Notes under the pieces: generated by a model
What the model was told of the DNA's origin: nothing
Seen by the model: the letters and a program-made list of their open reading frames with translations, nothing else
Databases searched by the model: none
Origin: Drosophila miranda
Taxonomy: Eukaryota > Arthropoda > Insecta > Diptera > Drosophilidae
Direction of reading: 5' to 3'
DNA length: 64,000 bases
NCBI RefSeq assembly: GCF_003369915.1
Contig: NC_046677.1
Coordinates: 12,338,001 to 12,402,000 of the forward strand
In this document: positions 24,701 to 34,853 of the stretch, in pieces
Numbering within the stretch: the first letter of the stretch is position 1
Layout of the letters: each line of letters begins with the position of its first letter
Program-made: the position numbers and the translations under genes

Positions 24701-27700
24701 AAGACATCGACTACTTTGAGTGCCAGCAGGAGCTGCAGCACGAGCTGCTCAAGTCTTACAACAACGTGGACAGGATCATTGCGAAGGGATCCAAGCCAGA
24801 TGTCGGTACCGATGAGTTCCTATGCAAATGGCAATCGTTGCCCTATGCCGAGGCTACCTGGGAGGATGCCACACTGGTGCTGCGCAAGTGGCAGCGCTGT
24901 GCCGAGCAGTTCCATGACAGGGAGTCCTCCAAGTGCACACCCTCGCGTCACTGCCGTGTCCTCAAGTATCGCCCCAAATTCTCGCGCATCAAGAATCAGC
25001 CCGACTACCTGGTGGCGGGTTTGGTGCTCAGGGACTATCAGATGGACGGCCTCAACTGGCTGCTGCACTCGTGGTGCAAAGAGAACTCCGTCATTCTGGC
25101 CGACGAGATGGGCCTGGGCAAGACAATACAGACGATATGCTTCCTCTACTCCCTGTTTAAGGTGCAACACCTGTACGGGCCCTTCCTCTGTGTGGTACCG
25201 CTCAGCACGATGACTGCCTGGCAGCGGGAGTTCGACCTGTGGGCGCCGGACATGAACGTGGTCACCTATCTGGGGGACATCAAGTCGCGCGAGATGATCC
25301 AGCAGTACGAATGGCAATTCGAGGGCTCCAAAAGACTGAAATTCAACTGCATACTGACCACATATGAGATTGTCCTTAAGGACAAGCAGTTTCTGGGCAC
25401 CCTGCAGTGGGCAGCGTTGCTGGTGGATGAGGCGCATCGCCTCAAGAACGACGACTCGCTGCTGTATAAGTCGCTCAAAGAATTCGACACAAATCATCGA
25501 CTGCTGATCACGGGCACGCCCCTGCAGAACTCCCTGAAGGAGCTGTGGGCCCTGCTGCACTTCATAATGCCCGAGAAGTTCGACACGTGGGACAACTTTG
25601 AGCTGCAGCACGGCAATGCCGAGGACAAGGGCTACACCCGACTGCACCAGCAGCTGGAGCCGTATATCCTGAGGCGGGTGAAGAAGGATGTGGAAAAGTC
25701 GCTGCCAGCCAAAGTGGAACAGATTCTGAGGGTCGAGATGACCTCGTTGCAGAAGCAATACTACAAATGGATTCTGACCAAGAACTTTGATGCGTTGCGG
25801 AAGGGCAAGAAGGGCTCCACCTCCACCTTCCTGAACATAGTCATTGAGCTGAAGAAGTGCTGCAATCACGCGGCCTTGATCAGGCCCTCGGAATTTGAGC
25901 TGATGGGCCTGCAGCAGGACGAGGCTCTGCAGACGCTGCTCAAGGGCTCGGGCAAGCTGGTTTTGTTGGACAAGCTGCTCTGCCGACTGAAGGAGACGGG
26001 CCATCGGGTGCTCATATTCTCGCAAATGGTCCGAATGCTGGACGTCCTGGCCGACTACCTCCAGAAGCGACACTTTCCCTTTCAGCGCCTCGATGGCAGC
26101 ATCAAGGGGGAGATGCGTCGCCAGGCGCTCGACCATTTCAATGCCGAGGGCAGCCAAGACTTTTGCTTTCTGCTATCCACCAGGGCCGGTGGCCTGGGCA
26201 TCAATCTGGCCACAGCCGACACAGTCATTATTTTCGACTCGGACTGGAATCCCCAAAACGATCTGCAAGCCCAGGCCCGAGCCCATCGCATTGGCCAAAA
26301 GAATCAAGTGAATATATATCGCCTGGTCACGGCCAGATCCGTAGAGGAGCAGATTGTGGAGAGGGCCAAGCAGAAGATGGTCTTGGACCACCTAGTCATC
26401 CAGCGGATGGACACCACGGGTCGCACGGTGCTGGATAAAAGTGGCAACGGCCACTCCTCGAACTCCAATCCGTTCAACAAGGATGATCTCTCCGCCATAC
26501 TGAAGTTTGGCGCCGAGGAGCTGTTCAAGGACGAGCCGGAGCACGACGAACATGAACTGGTCTGCGACATTGATGAGATCCTGCGGCGGGCAGAGACCCG
26601 GAACGATGATCCGGAGATGCCGGGCGATGATCTTCTGTCCGCCTTCAAGGTGGCCAGCATAGCGGCCTTCGAGGAGGAGCCGAGCGAATCGAACAAACAA
26701 GATGTGGACGCCGGCGACGATGCGGAGGACGACAGCAAGGACTGGGATGACATTATTCCCGAGGGCTTTCGCAAGGTCATCGAGGATCAGGAGAAGGCCA
26801 AAGAAATTGAGGATCTCTATCTACCGCCCAGAAGAAAGACGGCGGCGGCCAATCAAAGCGAGTCCAAGCGTGGAGCCGGCGGCAAGGGCGGGCGGTCCAA
26901 GCAGGCGGACGACTCTGGCGACTCCGAGTACGAGCTGGGCTCCGACGCCAGTGGGGATGAGGGTCGTCCCCGCAAGCGTGGACGTCCCACAATGAAGGAG
27001 AAAATCACTGGCTTCACCGATGCTGAGCTGCGTCGTTTCATTCGCAGCTACAAGAAGTTTCCCGCCCCCCTACACCGCCTGGAGGCCATTGCGTGCGATG
27101 CAGAGCTGCAGGAGAAGCCCCTGACAGAGCTGAAGAGACTCGGCGAAATGCTGCACGACCGGTGCGTCCAGTTCCTAGACGAGCATAAGGAGGAAGAAAT
27201 TAAGACTGTGCAGGACGACACGCCGGGGGCAAAGCAGCGGCGCGCACGGGCCACCTACTCTGTGAAGCTCGGGGGCGTCTCCTTCAATGCCAAAAAACTG
27301 CTGACATCTGAGCAAGAGCTGCAGCCCCTTAACGAGATCATACCCAGTGGGGCGGCGGAGAGGCAGCAGTGGACATTCAACATCAAGACGCGGGTGCCAG
27401 TTTTCGATGTGGAATGGGGCAACGAGGAGGACACCAAACTGCTGTGCGGCATTTATCAGTATGGGATCGGGTCGTGGGAGCAAATGAAGCTGGATCCCAC
27501 CCTGAAACTTACCGACAAGATCCTGCTGAACGACACCCGCAAGCCGCAGGCCAAGCAACTTCAGACCCGAGCCGAGTACTTGCTCAAGATCATCAAGAAG
27601 AATGTGGAGCTGACGAAGAAGGGCGGTCAGAAGCGCCAACGACGGCCCAGAGCTGCACGAATCAACGCAGAGTCAAAGGCCGGCAACAACTCCAACAACC

Positions 27701-29321
27701 ATAGCGCCACATCTGGCGCTATGGCCGAGAGCAAGGCGCTGGGCGAGGCCGAGGAAACTGTTGACGGGGGTCGGGGGGCACTGGATAATAGTTCCAGCCA
27801 CTTGGATCCCTCCTCCACAGCTTCGCCGCACCTGACTCCAGCCTCTGAAGTGAGCGGCGGCGGCACTGCCCAAAGGACTAAAAAGTCAAAGGCCAGGTCG
27901 AAGAAGACCAGCGCCTCGGACAATAATGGCAACAAGCCCATGCACTTTACGGCCAATAACGAGCCGCGGGCCTTGGAGGTCCTGGGCGATTTAGATCCCA
28001 GCATTTTCAACGAATGCAAGGAGAAGATGCGTCCAGTCAAGAAGGCCTTAAAAGCCCTGGATCAACCCGATTTGAGTCTGTCCGATCAGGATCAGCTGCA
28101 ACACACGAGGGACTGCCTGCTACAGATCGGAAGGCAGATTGATGTGTGTCTGCAGCCGTATGGCGAGTCGGAGAAGAAGGAGTGGCGCAGCAATCTATGG
28201 TACTTTGTGTCCAAGTTCACGGAGCTGGATGCCAAGCATCTGTTCAAAATCTACAAGCATGCCCTCAAGCAACAGCTCAGTCGGGAGTCGGGTGGCAAGG
28301 GAAAGAGCAGAGCTGGCTCCAAGGAGGATTCGGTCAGTCCCAGCAAGATCCGACGCAATGGTCTTCCAGCGGAAAAGGACAAAGACAGGGAGCGGGACAA
28401 GAGCGGCAAGAAGAAGCGGAAAGACAAGGACAAGGAACGTGTGGGCCAGTCGCGTTACTCGGATGGCGGTACCCCGACTTCGGGTCGCTTTGTCAACGAC
28501 TCACCACTCAAAAGGAAGCGGGATGAGAACGATGTGGACGGCGGTAGCAGTGCGGGCGGCATCGTGGCCATTGTTGGCGGCGGCATCAGCGACCATCTCA
28601 AGTCAATGTCCTTCAAGCGTCTAAACATGGAGCGTCACGAGGAGCGTAAGAAGCATCACCGCAGCAGCGAATACTATGGCAGCAGTGGAGCTGCTCCGGC
28701 GGGCAGCTGCTACGAAGGCAGCAGCAGTGCTCGCAGAGCGGGCCTGAACTCCCCATCCACGCCGAACAGTCGCAGTGCTCGTAGTGGAGGTGGTTACGAG
28801 GCACTGCCTGCTCCGTCGGGCTATACGCCGGAAATGGAGCGTTGGCACGCCAGAGAACGGTAACGCCCACATAGCGGAAAAAAAACCTTCAATTTGAGAG
28901 TTTCTAACTGAAATGTCCCTCCTATCGCAGGTATAGCTTGGAGTATAAGCGCGATCGCTATGAGGTCGGTTATCCTCGCAGCGGCGGACCTCCCGGGGGC
29001 TACCATCGGGATCACCGCGAACGTGATCGCGACCGTCGGCCCGATAAGCGAAGGTATGCCACGCCTAACCCCGCTAGCCTTGCACGGACCATACGGACTT
29101 AACTTTTATTCGCTTATCTTTGCAGATATCCTCCTCACCTGCCGCCGCACGCCTACCCGAGTCACTATCTGCCGACCAATTATTATATGCCGAATGGGAT
29201 CGTGCCCGCTTTACCTCACCCGCCAGGATACCGCAGCGATCCGCGTGGGTATCCCATGATGCCACGCGACTATCCAGCCGATTATCGACGCAGCGACTAC
29301 GAGCGACGTACGCAGACGTGA
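21758..29321 (+). CDS. Chd1: CHD1 chromodomain helicase, nucleosome spacing remodeler
   Basis: CHD1 slides and spaces nucleosomes on transcribed genes and deposits H3.3 in the early fly embryo. The CDS joins 21758-21766, 23147-23740, 23817-23929, 24000-24176, 24240-28859, 28931-29053 and 29126-29321: 1943 residues, slightly longer than the D. melanogaster protein I remember (about 1880). The first coding exon encodes only MSQ. Domains in order: Ser/Asp/Glu-rich tail to about residue 290; chromodomain 1 ([17 protein letters not shown]) near 360-430; chromodomain 2 ([17 protein letters not shown]) near 470-520; SNF2 lobe with DEMGLGKT near 585 and DEAHRLKND near 694; helicase C with [11 protein letters not shown] and RAHRIGQ; SANT-SLIDE near 1220-1420; CHD1 helical C-terminal domain near 1540-1640; then a Lys/Glu- and Ser/Gly/Arg-rich tail. 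The 63 nt intron 24177-24239 is in frame and stop-free. Confidence 0.97.
21767..23146 (+). other. Chd1 first intron
   Basis: This 1.38 kb intron runs from GTAAGT after the MSQ codons to TTTTTAG before GCACTCAATGAATCG. It is by far the longest intron in the gene. A 69-codon open frame at 21820-22029 begins inside it but lacks domain features. I see no nested gene. Confidence 0.8.
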
Positions 29322-30240
29322 AAAGCGCCAAAGCGGCGTCCACTGTACATAAAACTAAAACTACGAGTAGATTTAAGCAATTGTAGACACAACACAAAAC
29401 AATCATATAAGAAAAAGCCTGAATACAATACAGGCACAGGTAGCATACGGTAGCGTACGGTAGCGTACGGATATGTAAGAGTAATGCCTATCTATCAGTT
29501 TATCTATTTAGTTTATATATAACCAACCGAACCTATCGTCACATCTGATCGCACAGTGCATCATCCACATTGTCATGTCATTCATGGGGCAGTACCAATA
29601 ATTCTGTGTAATCATAGGCTTTAATTGTATTATATTTTATTTTATTAATTGTATTTCTATATTATTCTACTGTGCACAGCTGATAATGAAAGCTTGCTTG
29701 AAAGTCCGCTGTGGTATGGTGTGGTGTGCGCCCTTTAAGCAACAAACCAAGTCTTTTGAAAGCTTTTAAACAACAAATAAATTCTCACTATATTTATATA
29801 CACATATATATGTACTATAAACAAAAGCAATTTGACAGGAAGCGTTGAAGGAATCACGATCGTTAAGTTTTAAGTGAAGTAAGAAAACAATAAGGATTTG
29901 TTTTATGTCTATAATGCATTGCACCTTTTATATACAATACCATATAGAGATACTGATTGAATAATTGAATGAGACGGAAAATGTAATTTAGTTAACTTTA
30001 AAGCTATTAATATTAATGTATTTATACACAAATTACGTTGTAGTTGTCTGAGAAATCGATTATCATGTACATCAATAAATTATAAACTATATGCATAACC
30101 ATATACAATTCACTGACTTGCTAAACCGATGTCCAAACCAAAGCATTTATTCCCATTTTTATCCATATATACAAAAATACGTAATGATCGATATTTTCCG
30201 CAGAATAGAACATAATGCATGAAGCTAGATGATTGAAGTC
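29322..30240 (+). other. Chd1 3' UTR and downstream DNA
   Basis: After the TGA at 29319 the DNA is AT-rich. AATAAA hexamers at 29776-29781 and 30074-30079 would allow 3' UTRs of about 0.5 or 0.8 kb. No coding signal is visible. Confidence 0.5.
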
Positions 30241-31386
30241 CCTAGCGGTAGTAAAGTTAAACGAGGGGGAACGTTGTGAGTTGCTGCGGAGACCGCAACT
30301 CTACATTTATACCCGATACTTAGTCAGTATGGCTCTCCTCCGGCAGACGCCGCTAATATTAAACGACACGACAAAGAGTGCGTGCGAGAGAGACAGAAAA
30401 TCAGTCTGAGCGTGACGTCGGGCGCTGCGTAGCCACTGCAAATTGATTTCTTGCTTTTGGCTATAAAAATTATCTGATCTGATCCAGATTCAGCAATCTG
30501 ATAGATATGGTCGTTATCTATGATTCTGCGTTTTTAGTTTTCTCGAATGTGCAATATTGTGGATGCAACAGATTTTCGTCCTTTGTGGGGGCGGAAGGGG
30601 GTGGGGCGAAATTCTGAGATATACGTTTTATAGTGAGATCTAACAGAAGTGCGGATACCAAATTTGGTTACTCTAGCCTTAATAGTCTCTGAGATTTGTG
30701 GATGCCCCAAATTTTCGTCCTTTGCGGGGGCGGAAGGGGGTGTGGCGAAATTTGGACACGAAACGGTCAAGGTCCGATATCACAGGAGTGTGGATACCAA
30801 ATTTGGTTGCTCTGGCTCTTATAGGTTCTGAGATCCTTGAACTCATATCTTGCAATTGGCAAAACCGACCATGAAACCTGTGTGTTAGAGAGAGACAGAG
30901 CGAGAAAGAATAAAATTGTTTTCTTGATTCTGGCTATAATAATTATACGATCTGGTTGAGATCTTACATTCTAGAACATATAGTCATCCTCTACGATTCT
31001 GCGTTTTTGGTTTTATCGTATCTTTAAAAATGTGGATGCCACAGATTTTCGTCCATTGTGGGGGCGGAAATGGGCGGGGCGAAGTTTTGAAATATTTTTT
31101 TTGCAGTGACATATCACAGAAATCTGGATCCAAAACATCGCTGCTCTTGCTCTTATAGTCTTTGAGCACTAGGCGCTGAAGGGGACGGACGGACGGACAG
31201 ACGGACGGACGGACGGACGGACGGACGGACAGACAGACAGGGCTCAATCGACTCGGCTATTGATGCTGATCAAGAATATATATACTTTATGGGGTCGGAA
31301 ACGATTCCTTCGGGACGTTACACACATCCACTTTTACCACAAATCTAATATACCCCAATACTCATTTTGAGTATCGGGTATAAAAA
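30241..31386. mobile_element. Interspersed repeat with 15 bp terminal inverted repeats (non-autonomous)
   Basis: A perfect 15 bp inverted repeat, TTTATACCCGATACT at 30306-30320 and its complement at 31370-31384, bounds about 1.08 kb without coding capacity. Inside are three diverged copies of a segment like GGATGCNACAGATTTTCGTC followed by GGGGGCGGAA (starting near 30559, 30698 and 31031), then a GGAC/AGAC microsatellite (31182-31240) and a tail containing ACTTTATGGGGTCGGAAACG. The sequence left of the first inverted repeat (30262-30305, starting GAGGGGGAACGTTG) recurs near 10236, so the family's real boundary may be further left. I know closely similar sequences as common dispersed repeats of obscura-group Drosophila but cannot name the family. 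No clear target-site duplication is visible. Confidence 0.65.
31182..31240. repeat. (GGAC)n / (AGAC)n tetranucleotide microsatellite
   Basis: About 59 bp of GGAC units interrupted by AGAC units, lying near the right end of the inverted-repeat element. A tract of this type is a usual internal part of this dispersed repeat family. Confidence 0.9.
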
Positions 31387-31469
31387 TGGTGCTCTCGCGG
31401 AAAACAGAAAGAGAAAAGCTGTTGCCGAGAAACCTTCTGTTTTCGATGACGTCACGAAATGTTCCGATT

Positions 31470-31965
31470 TAAACGAGAGTATTAATGGATTATCTCAACG
31501 TAGGAGACCAGCCTAGGATCTCTTCTTCGGACGTGTGTATGGAAGATATGTTTAAGGCATACGCATGCAATTTGTACAAACTTATTGATGAATCCTTCAC
31601 GAAACGTACTAAAGGCGAATATCTCAAACAACTGTTGCTGATCGCTGGCAAGGATCCGGTAAGCAATTTGAATGGCGAGCAGTATCTGTGTCTCTTGGGG
31701 GGACATTGCACGTATCTTCGGACGCAACTCTGGACTTTCAACTGTATAGCAGGGATTGCAGAGGATTGCATGTTCTTGATCAACTGAAATCTTTGGAATT
31801 GGGTGACTGTGATGGATTCGATGCCAAGAGCTTGGCGGATTGCTGCCAAACGATGAATCAATTACGGCATCTGTACTTTAATATCGAAACATCAGTAAGA
31901 GCCATTTTGAAATTCTGGTGGCTGGATCGTCTGGCCTTCAATTTCTACAGCTTTTTTCGTTTGTT
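31470..31965 (+). pseudogene. Broken copy of the F-box/LRR gene at 61.8-63.2 kb
   Basis: The open frame at 31485 reads MDYLNVGDQPRISSSDVC and matches the intact gene's LDYLNVEDQLSLASSDVC. Matching continues through the KQLL segment. A second matching block, in a different frame from about 31760 (GLHVLDQLKSLELGD...FDAKSLADCCQ), corresponds to GLHVLDQLESLDLRL...FDAKNLAYCCQ. About 95 codons between the blocks are missing, the frames do not connect, and the copy ends after NQLRHLYF. The beginning up to the F-box and most leucine-rich repeats are absent. It starts within about 90 bp of the right end of the inverted-repeat element, and its orientation is opposite to the intact gene. It is a decayed host-gene paralogue, not a functional gene. 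Confidence 0.85.
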
Positions 31966-31991
31966 AAAATATAAATTAAAATCCAAACGGA

Positions 31992-32002
31992 TAGTGTGAC
32001 CC
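31992..32002. promoter_or_regulatory. Near-match to Ohler motif 1 (M1BP) before the methyltransferase gene
   Basis: TAGTGTGACCC is the reverse complement of GGGTCACACTA, one mismatch from YGGTCACACTR. It lies 129 bp upstream of the ATG at 32131, a typical distance for motif 1 near a housekeeping transcription start. Confidence 0.45.
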
Positions 32003-32130
32003 TACACAGCGACCGAATTTGGAGCACATTGTGCATACGATGCAACTCTGCATAAAACAGCTGTGAGCAGCTGACTGACCTGACCGACGAAACCTAAATT
32101 AAATCCAATCCAATCTTTCTATTTCCTACG

Positions 32131-32781
32131 ATGGACGCTGAACTTGAGGGATCGGAATTGGGAACCAAAGATTATTGGGAATCGAGCTATACGCGTGAAA
32201 TTGGAAACTATAAAAGCCACGGAGACGTGGGTGAAATATGGTTTGACGAGGATTCGCAGCAACGTGTTGTCGTCTGGCTTCTAAAGCAAGAGCAGATCGA
32301 CAAGCAAACTGCACGTGTGCTGGATTTGGGTTGCGGCAATGGGATGTTTCTCGTTGCCCTGGCAAACGAAGGTTACGCCCAACTAACGGGTGTTGACTAT
32401 TCCCCAAAGGCAATCGAGTTGGCCAGAAGCATTGCCCAGGACCATGATCTGAACATCAGCTATAGTGTGGCGGACTTGACTCTACCACAGACGGACTTAG
32501 GAAAATACAATGTTGTGCATGACAAAGGCACCTATGATGCCGTGAGCCTCTGTCCCGACAACTCCAAGGAGAAACGCTCACTATATCTTGCGACAGTGGA
32601 GAACTTGCTGCATGACAGCGACAGTCTATTTATTATTACATCTTGCAATTGGACAGAGGACGAGTTGGTTCTGAGCTTTGCTGAAAAATTTATTAAATAC
32701 CACACTATTCCAACTCCGACATTTAAATTTGGTGGCAAGGTAGGCAGTGTAGTAACATCTGCAGTATTTAAGAAACGCTAA
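32131..32781 (+). CDS. CG9643: EEF1AKMT2 (METTL10)-type lysine methyltransferase
   Basis: This is a single-exon, 216-residue class I SAM-dependent methyltransferase. The family relative METTL10 methylates a lysine of elongation factor eEF1A. The N-terminus has KDYWESSYTREIGNYKSHGD and EIWFDED, both typical of this subfamily. Motif I is VLDLGCGNGMFLVAL (about residues 63-77), followed by the acidic loop TGVDYSPKAIELA. VVHDKGTYDAVSL corresponds to the post-II catalytic-face region, and ITSCNWTEDEL to the NPPY-like/WT segment conserved in EEF1AKMT2. The length equals that of the fly orthologue as I recall it. The gene converges on the TREX gene. The CG number is from memory. Confidence 0.85.
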   Translation: MDAELEGSELGTKDYWESSYTREIGNYKSHGDVGEIWFDEDSQQRVVVWLLKQEQIDKQTARVLDLGCGNGMFLVALANEGYAQLTGVDYSPKAIELARSIAQDHDLNISYSVADLTLPQTDLGKYNVVHDKGTYDAVSLCPDNSKEKRSLYLATVENLLHDSDSLFIITSCNWTEDELVLSFAEKFIKYHTIPTPTFKFGGKVGSVVTSAVFKKR

Positions 32782-33201
32782 AACTGTATGCTTCGCACAT
32801 TTACACTCCATCAAATCGCATAGAATTTCTGCGCCCAATATTTGCTTATATATACTGTTGTGTTACGCAGCTCGACATTAGCAATAATCCATAGATTATA
32901 GCCAGTGGTGCAGCAGTAAAGTAAATCGCTATTATTGTTTGTTGTTTGCACTGCCCACTGTACCACATTGCAAGCACATAGCTCCCGCACTGCTACGCCT
33001 TTTTTTGATCTTCCCTTCTCAGTAGCTCAACATATACTTTGATTATATTAAGTAAGAACTCGTAAATTCTGAATTCACAGCTACATATTAATAATCAATT
33101 TCATCAATCCCATTAAAATATATGTATATAAAAATAAAAAAATTGTTTTTCTACAAATATACATGCCATGCCTTATACAATAATCAAATCCATAGATGCT
33201 A
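32782..33201. other. Convergent 3' region, methyltransferase / TREX gene
   Basis: The 420 bp AT-rich gap holds both 3' ends. On the minus strand AAAAATAAAAAA near 33131-33142 could serve the TREX gene. No genes were seen. Confidence 0.4.
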
Positions 33202-34401
33202 TTATTTGCGTCGAGCGGGTGAGCCAAGTGGAATGATTTGGCTGAATGGAATAGCTTGCTCCTCAGCAAAGGCTCTGAAATCCATGCCGTAATGTTGGAT
33301 GAGCGCAGTGACCATGGCCACATCCGCCTCCGCTTGGTGGGCAGTAGTTGGTGGCTGATTGAATTTTCTTTCATACAGTGATCCCAAATTGTACTTGCCT
33401 CTTGGTGGCCAACGTTTTTTTTGAGCACACTTCAGGCCGCTAAATAGTTGACGACGAGAACTCAGTGTTCGCTTAACTGGTGACGACGCCTCCAATTCAT
33501 CATCCTCGCTCTCTGAAATTTGTCTACGTTTTGACGCCGCTTTTGTGGGGGTCAGAATTGGGCGTTTTGGGGTGGTTTCATTTAACATCCGCCAGTCGGG
33601 TTCCTTAATGGGTTCAGCTTCCTCCACTTTTCCACTAGCAGACGCCTCCAGGGCATCAACGACATTTCCTGAAATTTGCTTTGAAGCATTTTCTGTGGGG
33701 GTCAGAATTGAACTTTTCGGGGCGCTTTCGTTTCGTTCCAATGAAAGTGGTTCCGCTTCTTCCACTTTCTCGGACAAGCTTTGGGGCAGTTTCATAAGAC
33801 CATCTTCTAGGGACTGCTTGTCATCAATCTCCAAAAAGGCACGAAGTGAGTCAACGCAAGTCAAAGTAGGGGAAAATTCCAGATTTAATTTAGCAAACGC
33901 TTTCCTTACAATAGGAAAATCAAAGTGCCAGCCATTGTGAGCCACTAAACAAACCGGAGATGGCAAATGCTCCAAAAAGTTAAGGATCATTTGAGCAGAG
34001 TTCTCGTCTAACTTTGATTCGCGTTCCAGTATGTAGTTGTTGAGGCCTAGAATATGAGGTGATACGGTGAATCATCACCGCAATAGGATGCACTTGTGAA
34101 ATTACAAACCTGTAAATCTTTCTGCATCCGGATGCACCATCATAGACGGCTGAAATAGTACATTCAACTTATGCACTACGCGGGGTAGTGGGGGTACAGG
34201 CACCTTATTTTCCCCGGATCCTTCCTTACCATTTTGCTTCAGGAGAGCTGCTTCAAATGCATAAATACACAGCTCCGTGATGCCCACTCGATTGTTGTTG
34301 TTCGCAGGCAAATTGGTAGTCTCCAAATCCAGTACAGCGAATGTGGAAATATTATGCTGATCTTCGTACTGCTCCCCATCATTGGAATTGCTCGGCGTCA
34401 T
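33202..34401 (-). CDS. CG3165: TREX-type 3'-5' DNA exonuclease (DEDDh family)
   Basis: The CDS joins, in minus order, 34401-34110 and 34046-33202, in frame: 378 residues. Three DEDDh exonuclease motifs are visible: Exo I FAVLDLETTNLP with the Asp/Glu pair, Exo II VCLVAHNGWHFDFPIV with the second Asp, and Exo III HQAEADVAMVTAL with the His and Asp spaced as in the DnaQ-H class. TREX enzymes degrade single-stranded or nicked DNA ends. Compared with mammalian TREX2 (about 236 residues) this protein has an insertion of about 150 residues between Exo II and Exo III. It is rich in Ser, Glu and Lys and carries an imperfect repeat (KVEEAEPLSLERNESAPKSS versus KVEEAEPIKEPDWRMLNETT). An exact motif 1 lies just upstream. 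The CG number is from memory. Confidence 0.88.
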
Positions 34402-34421
34402 ATTTTTTTCTGTTTCAGAAA

Positions 34422-34432
34422 TAGTGTGACCA
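34422..34432 (-). promoter_or_regulatory. Ohler motif 1 / M1BP site of the TREX gene
   Basis: On the minus strand the sequence reads TGGTCACACTA, an exact match to YGGTCACACTR. It ends 21 bp before the TREX ATG. Motif 1 usually lies at or close to the start site in constitutively expressed fly genes, so the 5' UTR is probably very short. Confidence 0.7.
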
Positions 34433-34853
34433 GGTCTGTAGTTTAAGAATAAACTAAATTTTGTAAACGGAGATTTGAAAACGAGTCAAATTTAAATTGT
34501 TTAAATTTACGCGATTTATTTTTTTTTTTTTACTTTTGAGATTTGAAATATGGCAGACATTGAAAGTTTTAGCACAGAAAACTGATTTAAGAGCTTTTTA
34601 AGCGATCCGTTAATTTGTATATATTTCAAAATTACTTTGACTAATTTTTCACAAATTATACTGCTAATATATAATTTCAACGATTCATCTGAACTAATGT
34701 GTACAAAAAATCGCAATACTGAGTAGTTTAATGGTAGATAACCAACCACTTTGTTGCGCACTCCGGCGCTGGAATTGGCAACATTTAGCCGATCTGAGTC
34801 AGATCTCGACTACTCGAGCGGCCAGTTGGTTGTACCTGTATACTCTGTGCAAA

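Noticed and set aside
24820-26157. 445-codon open frame antisense to Chd1
   Set aside because: It mirrors the codon usage of the conserved SNF2 ATPase exon on the other strand, is Leu/Gln/Val-rich without domains, and is a shadow frame.
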